From: Lichenicoccus sp964247695
GTDB lineage: Bacteria > Pseudomonadota > Alphaproteobacteria > Acetobacterales > Acetobacteraceae
Reading direction: 5' to 3'
DNA: 64,000 nucleotides
NCBI GenBank assembly: GCA_964247695.1
Contig: CAXTVI010000022.1
Location: forward strand, 13,531-77,530
The position numbers were made by a program, and so were the translations under genes. Each line of letters opens with the position of its first letter. Position 1 is the stretch's first letter. Below the pieces are notes generated by a model. It saw only the letters and a list, made by a program, of their open reading frames with translations, made no database searches and was not told where the DNA came from. Below, in pieces: positions 53,599 through 62,352 of the stretch.

Positions 53599-55167
53599 AT
53601 GATCAAAGGCATCCTCACCGTCGGCGGCTGGACCATGGCGAGCCGCGTGCTCGGGCTGGTGCGCGACCGCCTGCTCGCCACCTACATGGGCGTGGGTCCC
53701 GCCCAGGACGCCTTCCAGGTTGCCGTCCGGCTGCCCAACATGTTCCGCCGGCTGTTCGGCGAGGGCGCCTTCAATGCCGCCTTCGTGCCGCTGTTCTCCT
53801 CGCTGCTGGCGCGCGAGGGCCACGAGACGGCGCGCCGCTTCGCCCGCGAGGCGATGGCGGTGCTCGGTTTCTGGCTGCTGGGCATCACCGTGCTCGGCGA
53901 GATCTTCATGCCGCAGCTGATGTACGTGATCGGCTCCGGCCTCGCCCGCCACCCGGCCACCTTTTCGCTCGCCGTCGAGCTCGCCCGCATCACCTTCCCC
54001 TACCTGATGCTCATCTGCCTCGCCGCCCTGGTCTCCGGCGTGCTCAACGGGCTCGACCAGTTCGGCGTCGCGTCGGCCGCCTATGTCGCCTTCAACCTGG
54101 TCGGCATCGCCTGCATCGTCTGGCTGACGCCGCACGTCCCCAGCGTCGCCATCGCCGCCGCCTGGGGCTTCACGCTCTCGGGCGTGGTGCAGCTCGGCAT
54201 CCTGCTGGTCGGCAGCAAGCGCGCCGGCATGGGGTTCGGCCTGCCGCGCCCGCGGCTGACGCCGGACATGCGCGAGCTGATGCGCCGCATGGTGCCCGGG
54301 CTGGTCGGCAGCGGCATCAGCCAGCTCAACCTCACGGTGGACACGCTCATCGCCACCTGGCTGCCGCCGGGCAGCCTGTCGCTGATGTATTTCGCCGACC
54401 GCCTCAACCAGCTGCCGCTCGGCGTGCTGGGCAATGCGGCGGGCACCACCATGCTGCCGGTGCTGACCCGCGAGGTGCAGACCGGCCAGCTCGAGGCGGC
54501 GCAGCGCACGCAGAACCGCGCGATCGAATTCGGCCTGATCCTGACCCTGCCCGCGGCGTTCGCGCTGGCGGCGCTGGCGGTCCCGCTGATGGCGGCGCTG
54601 TTCGAGAGCGGCGCCTTCACCGCGCGCGCCGCGGTGCTGTCTGCGCAATCCTTGTGCGGCTATGCGCTCGGCCTGCCGTTCTTCGTGCTGGTCAAGGTGC
54701 TGTCGCCGGCGTTCTTTGCACGCGGCGACACCCGCACCCCGGTGCAGATCGGCATCAGCACGCTGGTGATCAACTTCGCCCTCAACCTCGCGCTGATGCG
54801 CCCGCTCGCCCATGTCGGGCCGCCGGTGGCCAGCTCGATCGCGGCGATCCTGAACACCACGCTGCTGGCCACGCTCCTGCTGCGGCGCGGCTGGCTGCGG
54901 CCGGATGCGGCGCTGCTCTGGCGGCTGGCCCGCATGCTGCTGGCCTCGATTGCGATGGCGGCACTCCTGCGCGTTGCGCAGGCGATGCTGCCGACACCGG
55001 TGATCTTCATGCACGGCGGCCACCGGCTGCTGGTGCTGGCCGGCCTGATCGCGCTCGGGCTGGCGAGCTACGCGGTCGCGTTGCAGGTGCTGGGGATCGG
55101 CGTGCTCGACCAGGTCCGCCGGCAGGTCAGGCGTCGCCTGTCGAGCCGCAGCACGGGACCGGTCTGA
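53599..55167 (+). CDS. murJ: Lipid II flippase MurJ (MviN)
   Basis: 522 residues, about fourteen membrane helices. Flips the peptidoglycan precursor lipid II to the periplasm. Seen: SRVLGLVRDRLLATYMGVGP, DAFQVAVRLPNMFRRLFGEGAFNAAFVPLF, GTTMLPVLTREV, and KVLSPAFFARGDTRTPVQI. All are strongly conserved in MurJ. In many Acetobacteraceae murJ lies next to glnD and mutS; here a porin, an exporter and a permease separate them. Confidence 0.96.
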   Translation: MIKGILTVGGWTMASRVLGLVRDRLLATYMGVGPAQDAFQVAVRLPNMFRRLFGEGAFNAAFVPLFSSLLAREGHETARRFAREAMAVLGFWLLGITVLGEIFMPQLMYVIGSGLARHPATFSLAVELARITFPYLMLICLAALVSGVLNGLDQFGVASAAYVAFNLVGIACIVWLTPHVPSVAIAAAWGFTLSGVVQLGILLVGSKRAGMGFGLPRPRLTPDMRELMRRMVPGLVGSGISQLNLTVDTLIATWLPPGSLSLMYFADRLNQLPLGVLGNAAGTTMLPVLTREVQTGQLEAAQRTQNRAIEFGLILTLPAAFALAALAVPLMAALFESGAFTARAAVLSAQSLCGYALGLPFFVLVKVLSPAFFARGDTRTPVQIGISTLVINFALNLALMRPLAHVGPPVASSIAAILNTTLLATLLLRRGWLRPDAALLWRLARMLLASIAMAALLRVAQAMLPTPVIFMHGGHRLLVLAGLIALGLASYAVALQVLGIGVLDQVRRQVRRRLSSRSTGPV

Positions 55168-55358
55168 CATAAAAGATCCATGCCTGATTCAGCCCTCTCG
55201 GCATAAAATTTCATAATCCCCAACGAAATATTTTCATTTTGTTCCGTAATGGTCCGTTTTGTGCATCGAAGTGTTCCGGTAATGAAACTGGACGCCGCAC
55301 CAAATGCGCCGTCGCCCGGGCGGCACTCAGGATGGCGGCAGAACAGAATGGAAGCAGG

Positions 55359-56914
55359 ATGAAGCAAGCTCTCTTGGCATCTTCCACCGTCGACAGGCGT
55401 GGAAACTCGTTTCGATTAGTGCTGCTTGCTGGCGCCGGTCTCGCCGCAACCGCAATAAGCGCGACGCCTGCTCGTTCGCAGACAGCGGCCGCCCCCGCAA
55501 CGACCGTGCCGAACCCGGCCTCCAGCCCGGCCACGCCGCCCACCGCGACTCCCGCCCCAGGTGCTCCGGCCCCAGGTTCTCCGGCCCCAGGCGCTCCGGC
55601 AGCCGCAGCAGCGCCTGCGCCTCCCGGCACCTGGGCCAGCACGATCACCTGGGGCCTGCAGGNNNNNNNNNNNNNNNNNNNNNNNNNNNNNNNNNNNNNN
55701 NNNNNNNNNNNNNNNNNNNNNNNNNNNNNNNNNNNNNNNNNNNNNNNNNNNNNNNNNNNNNNGCAGCGCCTGCGCCTCCCGGCACCTGGGCCAGCACGAT
55801 CACCTGGGGCCTGCAGGGCGATGCCGGAATCCAGGGCAACGGCGACCGCCCTGGCGACGGCCTCAACTATGGGCGCCTGTTCGACGACAAGGCCAACACG
55901 GTGCTGCTGAACCAGATCCAGGCGACCGTCACCCGGCCGATCAATTCGAGCGCCACCGGCTATGATTTCGGCTTCACCCTGCAGGGCACCTTCGGCACCG
56001 ATGTGCGCTACCTGCATTATGACGGCGAGTTCGACGAGCTCACCACCAACAGCCGCTACCAGTTCACCGTGCTGCAGGCGAACGCGCTGATGCACGCGCC
56101 GTGGCTGACCGCGGGCGGCATCGACTTCAAGCTCGGCCAGTTCGTCACCCCGATCGGCTACGAAACGATCGATCCGAGCACCAATCCGTTCTACTCGCAC
56201 TCCTACATCTTCAATTTCGGGCCGTTCCAGCACACCGGCCTGCTCGCCGAATGGCACGTGAACCCGACGCTCGACATCTACGGACAGGTCGATACCGGCG
56301 AGAGCACGACGTTCGATGGCGGCGACAACAACGGCGAGCCGGCCGGCCTGGTCGGCTTCGGACTGAACAACCTGCTCGGCGGCAAGCTGACCCTGCTCGC
56401 GCTGACCCATCTCGGTCCGGAGAACTCCACCCTCTCGGTGCCGAACGCCAACAGCGAGATGCGCTACGAAAGCGACTTCATCGCCACCTACAAGGCCACC
56501 AGCAATCTCACGCTCGTCACCGAACTGAACTACCAGCATGACGACGCCTTCGGCGCCGACAGCTACGGCGCCGCTCAATACATCTCCTACACGCTGAGCC
56601 CGACCTGGACCGCAAACGGCCGCGCCGAGGTGTATCGCGACAATGCCGGCTTCTTCGTCTATGCCTTCCCCGGCGACAACGACCCGATCCGCAGCCTCAA
56701 GGGCCTGCCGAACAGCTCGTTCACCGCGGGGCGCGCCACCTACAGCGAGTTCACCGCGGGCCTGACCTACAAGCCGACGATCCCGAAAGTGGCGCTGCTC
56801 GCCTTCCGTCCCGAGATACGCTGGGACAAGACCTTCAGCGGCACCCGCGCCTATGACGGCATGACGCAGACCGGCAACTTCACCTTCGGCGGCGACGTCA
56901 TCCTGGGTTTCTGA
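55359..56914 (+). CDS. OmpL-like beta-barrel porin (BBP2 type), interrupted by a false assembly gap
   Basis: Start at 55359 after GGAAGCAGG; signal peptide ending ATPARSQ. A proline/alanine linker with repeated PAPG units (about 50-80) precedes the barrel. Barrel strands match the OmpL-like putative beta-barrel porin-2 family: TWASTITWGLQGDAGIQGN, FKLGQFVTPIGYETIDPSTN, GPFQHTGLLAEWHVN, and a terminal FTFGGDVILGF ending in the aromatic required for outer-membrane insertion. A 100-N run splits it; collapsing the 55-base duplication leaves exactly 1401 nt, one 466-residue frame. Substrate unknown. Confidence 0.88.
55608..55817 (+). repeat. 55-base direct repeat flanking a 100-N scaffold gap (artefact)
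   Basis: Bases 55608-55662 and 55763-55817 are identical around 100 N. Same length and geometry as at 18167. Removing one copy and the N run joins the porin signal/linker and barrel in one frame. Confidence 0.93.
55663..55762. other. Assembly gap, 100 N
   Basis: Exactly 100 undetermined bases between identical 55-base ends; probably no sequence is missing. Confidence 0.97.
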
Positions 56915-56921
56915 ACCGCCA

Positions 56922-56955
56922 CCGCCCGTCGCGGTTAAGGCCACGCGACGGGCGG
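56922..56955 (+). promoter_or_regulatory. 12-bp hairpin between porin and MFS genes
   Basis: Perfect 12-bp inverted repeat (56922-56933 with 56944-56955), 10-nt loop, 8 nt after the porin stop. No U-run, so it may be a weak or Rho-assisted terminator, or an mRNA 3'-end stabiliser for the porin message. Confidence 0.5.
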
Positions 56956-56967
56956 GACGGCAAGGCG

Positions 56968-58278
56968 ATGGGCTGGACAATGACGGGCGGCAGCCGAGCC
57001 AACGGCCGTGCGCTCGATCTCACCAACCTGCTGCTGGCCGACGTCCAGGACGGCATCGGCCCGTTCCTCGCCATCTACCTGCTGAGCGCGCAGCACTGGA
57101 AGGCGGGAGCGATCGGCGTGGTGATGACCATCGCCGGCATCGCCACCGTGCTGGTCAGGACGCCGGCCGGGGTGCTGATCGACCGCCTCTCCTGCAAACG
57201 CGAGATCATCGTCGGCGCCTGCGCGGTGATCGCCTGCGGGGTCGCTGTGCTCGCCAGCCTGCCGCGCTTCTGGCCGGTCGCGGCGGCGCAGGTCGCGATC
57301 GGCGGCGCCGACGCCGTGATCCCGCCGGCCCTGGCGGCGATCAGCCTGGGACTGGTCGGGCGCGGCGCCTTCACCGGCCGGATGGGCCGCAATCAGGGCT
57401 TCAACCATGCCGGCAATACCGCCACCGCGCTCCTTGCCGGCTTCGGCGGGACCTTCCTCGCGCCGGTCGCGGTGCTGTGGGTGGTGGCGGCGCTGGCCGC
57501 GGCCGGCGCGGTCGCGACCTTGCGGATACGACGCCGCGACATCGACGACAGCGTCGCGCGCGGCTGCCCGGGGCCCGACGACGAGGCGCCCAAAACCGAG
57601 CAGGACAGCGGCGGCGGTATCGGCCGCCTGCTCCGCGACCGCACCCTGCTGATCTTCACCGGCTGCATCACGCTGTTCCATTTCGCCAATGCCGCCATGC
57701 TGCCGCTCGCGGGCGAGGAGCTGGCGCACGACCACCCGAGGATCAGCGCGCTGTGCATGGCCGCCTGCATCGTCGCCGCCCAGCTCGTGATGGTCCCGGT
57801 GGCGCTGCTCGCCGGGCGCCGCGCCGATGTCTGGGGACGCAAGCGCCTGTTCCTGGCCGGCTTCGCAGCGCTCGCCGTGCGCGGCGGGCTTTATACCTTC
57901 GTGCGGGACCCGATCGGCATCGTCGCCATCCAGCTGCTCGACGGCATCGGCGCCGGCCTGTTCTCGGTGCTGTTCTTCGTGGTCGTCTCCGACATCACGC
58001 GCGGCAGCGGCCACACCAACCTCGCCCTCGGCGCCACCTCGGCCGCCTGGGGCCTGGGGGCGGCCTGCAGCAACGCCGTCGCCGGCTTCGTCGCCCAGCG
58101 GCTCGGCATGCAGGCGGCCTTTCTCGGCCTCGCCTGCTGCGCACTTCTTGCCTTCGTGCTGTTCCTGGTTCTGATGCCGGAGACCGGACCGGATGCCGGA
58201 ACGGGCCAAGGCGGCCACCCGGCACCTGGCTCCGCCGCCGACCCCGCCGTCGCCACCCTGCAGCCGGCGAACTCCTGA
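56968..58278 (+). CDS. Major facilitator superfamily transporter
   Basis: 436 residues with twelve predicted helices in two halves and a charged central loop (about 190-215). An MFS loop motif appears as GVLIDRLSCKREI in the first half and ALLAGRRADVWGRKRLFLAG in the second, so it is probably a proton-driven exporter. The first helix contains LLLADVQDGIGPFLAIYLL, seen in a group of uncharacterised MFS exporters of Proteobacteria. TGATG coupling to the ArsB-like permease. Substrate unknown. Confidence 0.9.
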   Translation: MGWTMTGGSRANGRALDLTNLLLADVQDGIGPFLAIYLLSAQHWKAGAIGVVMTIAGIATVLVRTPAGVLIDRLSCKREIIVGACAVIACGVAVLASLPRFWPVAAAQVAIGGADAVIPPALAAISLGLVGRGAFTGRMGRNQGFNHAGNTATALLAGFGGTFLAPVAVLWVVAALAAAGAVATLRIRRRDIDDSVARGCPGPDDEAPKTEQDSGGGIGRLLRDRTLLIFTGCITLFHFANAAMLPLAGEELAHDHPRISALCMAACIVAAQLVMVPVALLAGRRADVWGRKRLFLAGFAALAVRGGLYTFVRDPIGIVAIQLLDGIGAGLFSVLFFVVVSDITRGSGHTNLALGATSAAWGLGAACSNAVAGFVAQRLGMQAAFLGLACCALLAFVLFLVLMPETGPDAGTGQGGHPAPGSAADPAVATLQPANS

Positions 58279-59555
58279 TGTTCGGATACCCCGTGGAGAC
58301 GATCGCGATCTGGGCGATCGTGCTGGTGGCGACCGCCGGCGTCATCGTCCGGCCCTGGTCCTGGCCGGAGGCGGTCTGGGCGGTCGGGGGTGCTGCGTTG
58401 CTGGTGCTGACCGGGCTGCTCGGCTGGCATCCGGCGCTGACCGCCGTCGGGCGCGGCACCGATGTCTATCTGTTCCTGGTCGGCATGATGCTGCTCTCGG
58501 AGGTCGCGCGCGAGGTCGGGCTGTTCGATTGGCTGGCCGCCTGGGCGGTGCAGCATGCGCGCGGCTCGGCGCGGCGGCTGTTCCTGCTGATCTACGGCGT
58601 CGGCACGGTGGTCACGGTGTTCCTGTCCAACGACGCCGCCGCCGTGGTGCTGACGCCCGCGGTCAGCGCCGCCGTCGCCGCCGCCGGCGTCACGGACCGG
58701 GACCGCAAGCTGCCGTTCCTGTTCGCCTGCGCCTTCATCGCAAATGCCGCGAGCTTCGTGCTGCCGATCTCCAACCCGGCCAACCTGGTGCTGCACGGCA
58801 GCCACATGCCGGCCCTGCTGCCATGGCTCGGCGCCTTCCTGCTGCCCTCGGTCGCAGCCATCCTGGCGACGCTGGCGGTCCTGCTGCTGGTGGAGCGGCG
58901 CTGGCTCGGCGAGCCGATCGAGCGCGAGATCCCGCGGCCTGCGCTGTCGGCCGCCGCCCGCACCGCGGCGGCCGGGCTGGTCGTGACCGGCGTGGCGCTG
59001 CTGGTGGCCTCGGCGCTGGATGCAAGTCTCGGCGCGCCGACGGCGGCGTGCGGCGTTGTCACCCTGGCGATCGTGCTGATGCGCGAGCGCCGGGCGCCCT
59101 GGCAGACCCTGCGCGGCATCTCGTGGCTGATCCTGCCGCTGGTGGCCGGGCTGTTCGTGATGGTGGCGGCGCTGCAGCAGACCGGTGTGCTGGGGCGGCT
59201 CGCGGCCCTGCTCCGGGAACTGGCGCGCTGGTCCGACACCGGTGCCGCCTGGGCCGCCGGTGCCGCGATCGCGCTGGCCTGCAACCTGGTCAACAACCTG
59301 CCGGCCGGCCTGGTCGCGGGCCAGACCCTCGATGCGGCGCAGGCGTCCGCGATGGCGCGCAACGCGCTCACCATCGGCGTCGATCTCGGGCCGAACCTGT
59401 CGATCACCGGCTCGCTGGCCACGATCCTGTGGCTCACCGCGCTGAAGCGCGACGGCATCGAGGTCGGGTTCGCGAGCTTCCTCGGGCGCGGGCTGCTGGT
59501 GATGCCGCCTGCCTTGCTGCTGGCGCTGGCGGCGCTGCGCCTGCATCCCGGCTGA
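58278..59555 (+). CDS. ArsB/ion-transporter superfamily permease
   Basis: 425 residues, eleven to twelve helices. The hairpin motif TVFLSNDAAAVVLTPAV and the second ACNLVNNLPAGLVAG are the paired signature of arsenite/anion permeases of the ArsB/NhaD superfamily, with LPISNPANLVLHG between. Start overlaps the MFS stop by 1 nt (TGATG). No arsR, arsC or arsA is nearby, so arsenite export should not be assumed. Confidence 0.85.
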   Translation: MFGYPVETIAIWAIVLVATAGVIVRPWSWPEAVWAVGGAALLVLTGLLGWHPALTAVGRGTDVYLFLVGMMLLSEVAREVGLFDWLAAWAVQHARGSARRLFLLIYGVGTVVTVFLSNDAAAVVLTPAVSAAVAAAGVTDRDRKLPFLFACAFIANAASFVLPISNPANLVLHGSHMPALLPWLGAFLLPSVAAILATLAVLLLVERRWLGEPIEREIPRPALSAAARTAAAGLVVTGVALLVASALDASLGAPTAACGVVTLAIVLMRERRAPWQTLRGISWLILPLVAGLFVMVAALQQTGVLGRLAALLRELARWSDTGAAWAAGAAIALACNLVNNLPAGLVAGQTLDAAQASAMARNALTIGVDLGPNLSITGSLATILWLTALKRDGIEVGFASFLGRGLLVMPPALLLALAALRLHPG

Positions 59556-59607
59556 ACGATCCGGAGCGGTTTGCACGGTGTCGCCCGCCTCACTAGAACC
59601 GGAGCCC

Positions 59608-62310
59608 ATGTCGCTTCCCTCGCCGGATGGCGCTTCCCCGGCCATGGCCCAGTGGTTCACGCTCAAGGCGGCGCATCCGGATGCGCTGCTGCTGTTCCGC
59701 ATGGGCGATTTCTACGAGCTGTTCTTCGCCGATGCCGAGGCGGCCGCGGCGGCGCTGGACATCGCGCTCACCGCCCGTGGCCAGCATGGCGGCGCCCCGA
59801 TCCCGATGTGCGGAGTGCCGGCCGCCGCCGCGGGCGCCTATGTCTCGCGCCTGATCCGGCGCGGCTTCAGGCTCGCCGTCGCCGAGCAGACCGAGAAGCC
59901 GCGTGCCGGCCAGAAGGGTCCGCTGGCGCGCGCGGTGGTGCGGCTGATCACTGCCGGAACACTCACCGAGGACGACCTGCTCGAGGCCGGACGGCCGAAC
60001 CTGCTGCTGGCGCTGGCGGCTCCCCCGACCGGGCGGGCCGCAGCCGAGCGCCAGGTCTTGGGCGCAGCCTGGATCGACATCTCCACCGGCCTGTTCGAGA
60101 CCGCCGGCCTCGAGCGCTCGGCGCTCGGCGAGCTGCTCGGCCGGCTCGACCCGGCGGAGATCCTGGCCGGACCCGACATCACGCTGCACGACCACGAAGC
60201 GCTGCGCGCGCCGCCCGGCTCCCCCTCGCCGCCGCTCGCCGCGCGCGCGCGGCTGGCGGAGGCCTTCGGCGCCGCCAGCCTCGACGCCTTCGGCAGCTTC
60301 TCCGATGCCGAGGCGATGGCGGCCGCCCTGGCGCTGGACTATGTCCGCCGCACCCAGGCGGGCGCGATGCCACGGCTGTCGCGGCCGGCGCCGCAGGCCG
60401 ACCGCGCAACGCTGGGGATGGATCCGGCCACCCGGGCCAGCCTCGACCTGCTGCGCGCCCGCGACGGCGGCGAGACGCACACATTGCTCAAGGCGGTCGA
60501 CCACACGCTGACCGCGCCGGGCTGCCGGATGCTGGCCGGCTGGATCGCAGCACCCCTCACCGACCCGGTGGCGATCGGCGAGCGCCAGCAGGGTTGGGCC
60601 TGGCTGGCGGCGGAGGCGGACAAGGCGACGGCACTGCGGGCCGCGCTGCGCGGGATGCCGGACATGGTGCGCGCACTCGGCCGGCTGTCGCTCGGGCGCG
60701 GCCAGCCGCGCGACCTCGCCGCCCTGCGCGATGGCCTGCTCTGCGCCGGCGAGGCGCTGCGCGCGCTCGGCGACAGCAAGCCGCCGGAGCTGATCGGACG
60801 GACGGCCCGGCTGCTGGACCAGGCCGGCGGCCTGCGCGACCTGCTGTCCCGCGCCCTGGCGGACGACCTGCCGTCACGCCTCGAGGATGGCGGCGCGATC
60901 GCGCCCGGCCATGACGGCGAGCTCGACGCGGAGCGCGCCCTGCGCGACGACAGCCGGCGGGTGATCGCCGGGCTGCAGAACGACTATGCGCAGCGCTACG
61001 GCGTCGCCAGCCTGAAGATCCGCCACCACAGCCAGCTCGGCTACGTGATCGAGGTCGCGGCCTCCGCGGCCCCGGCCCTCGCAGGCAGGGCCCTGTCGCC
61101 GCTGGCCGCCTCCGGCCATGGCCTGACCCTGCGCCAGGGCACCGCCAGCCTGGTGCGCTACAGCACGGACGAGCTTTCGGCGCTCGACCGCCGGATCGCC
61201 GAAGCCGCCGAGCGGGCGGGAGCGCGCGAGCGGGCGCTGTTCGACGACCTGGTGCGGCACGCGCTGGACGAGGCAGGCCTGCCGCCGATCGCGGACGCTC
61301 TGGCGCTGCTGGACGTGCTGCAGTCCGCGGCCAGGCTTGCAGCCCTCGGCGACTGGTGCCGCGCCCAGGTCGGCGACGGCGAGGCGTTCCACCTGCGGGC
61401 CTGCCGGCATCCGGTGGTGCAGGCGGCGCTGCCGCGGTCGCAGCGCTTCACCCCGAACGATTGCGACCTGTCGCCCGAGCACCGGACCATGCTGCTGACC
61501 GGTCCGAACATGGCCGGCAAGTCCACCTTCCTGCGCCAGACGGCGCTGGCGGTCATCCTCGCCCAGGCGGGGCTGCCGGTCCCGGCGGCGAAGGCCGAGT
61601 TCGGCGTCGTGGACCGGCTGTTCAGCCGGGTCGGCGCCTCCGACGACCTGGCGCATGGCCGCTCCACCTTCATGGTCGAGATGATCGAGACCGCCGCGAT
61701 CCTCAACCTGGCCGGCCCGCGCTCGCTGGTGGTGGTGGACGAGATCGGCCGTGGCACCGCGACCCTGGACGGGCTGGCGATCGCCTGGGCGGTGCTCGAG
61801 GCGCTACATTCCGGCACCCGCTGCCGCACCATCTTTGCCACCCACTTCCACGAGCTGGCGCAGCTTGCCGGCAGCCTGCCCCGCCTCGCGCCGCACACCA
61901 TGAGCGTGCGCGAGTGGAAGGGCGAGGTGGTGTTCCAGCACGAGGTGGTGCGCGGTGCCGCACGCCGGAGCTGGGGCGTGCATGTCGCGCGCCTCGCCGG
62001 CGTGCCGGATGCGGTGGTGGGACGAGCCGCCCGGCTGCTCGCAACCCTGGAACGCGACCATGAGCGCCATGCGGCGCCCTTGCCGCTATTCGCATCTTTC
62101 GGGGACGACCCGGTACCCGCCACGCCGGAGCCGGCCGCACACATGGCTGATGAAGCGGCAGGACGGGCGCTGCAGATGGTCGCGGAGCTGGCGGCGATCG
62201 ACCCGGACACCCTCACGCCACGCGAGGCGCTTGACGCGCTGTATCGCCTGCGTGCGACGGCTGGGCGCCACGGCCACAGCATCCCCTCCGATCAATGCCG
62301 CACTGCATGA
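59608..62310 (+). CDS. mutS: DNA mismatch repair protein MutS
   Basis: 900 residues from the ATG at 59608; an in-frame GTG at 59578 would add ten residues. Recognises base mismatches. The mismatch-wedge Phe35-x-Glu37 lies in GDFYELF, Walker A TGPNMAGKST at 631-640, Walker B ending in Asp711 (VVVDEIGRGT), with the STFMVEM and FATHFHEL motifs. Length and domain order are normal for MutS1. mutS-glnD linkage is frequent in Alphaproteobacteria. Confidence 0.96.
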   Translation: MSLPSPDGASPAMAQWFTLKAAHPDALLLFRMGDFYELFFADAEAAAAALDIALTARGQHGGAPIPMCGVPAAAAGAYVSRLIRRGFRLAVAEQTEKPRAGQKGPLARAVVRLITAGTLTEDDLLEAGRPNLLLALAAPPTGRAAAERQVLGAAWIDISTGLFETAGLERSALGELLGRLDPAEILAGPDITLHDHEALRAPPGSPSPPLAARARLAEAFGAASLDAFGSFSDAEAMAAALALDYVRRTQAGAMPRLSRPAPQADRATLGMDPATRASLDLLRARDGGETHTLLKAVDHTLTAPGCRMLAGWIAAPLTDPVAIGERQQGWAWLAAEADKATALRAALRGMPDMVRALGRLSLGRGQPRDLAALRDGLLCAGEALRALGDSKPPELIGRTARLLDQAGGLRDLLSRALADDLPSRLEDGGAIAPGHDGELDAERALRDDSRRVIAGLQNDYAQRYGVASLKIRHHSQLGYVIEVAASAAPALAGRALSPLAASGHGLTLRQGTASLVRYSTDELSALDRRIAEAAERAGARERALFDDLVRHALDEAGLPPIADALALLDVLQSAARLAALGDWCRAQVGDGEAFHLRACRHPVVQAALPRSQRFTPNDCDLSPEHRTMLLTGPNMAGKSTFLRQTALAVILAQAGLPVPAAKAEFGVVDRLFSRVGASDDLAHGRSTFMVEMIETAAILNLAGPRSLVVVDEIGRGTATLDGLAIAWAVLEALHSGTRCRTIFATHFHELAQLAGSLPRLAPHTMSVREWKGEVVFQHEVVRGAARRSWGVHVARLAGVPDAVVGRAARLLATLERDHERHAAPLPLFASFGDDPVPATPEPAAHMADEAAGRALQMVAELAAIDPDTLTPREALDALYRLRATAGRHGHSIPSDQCRTA

Positions 62311-62352
62311 TGATCCTGTCGCGCGGAGCGAGACTGCGCTAGACTTGTGACA

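Noticed and set aside
58278..59555. Arsenic resistance operon
   Set aside because: Only an ArsB-superfamily permease; no arsR, arsC, arsA or acr3 nearby, and this superfamily includes other anion transporters.
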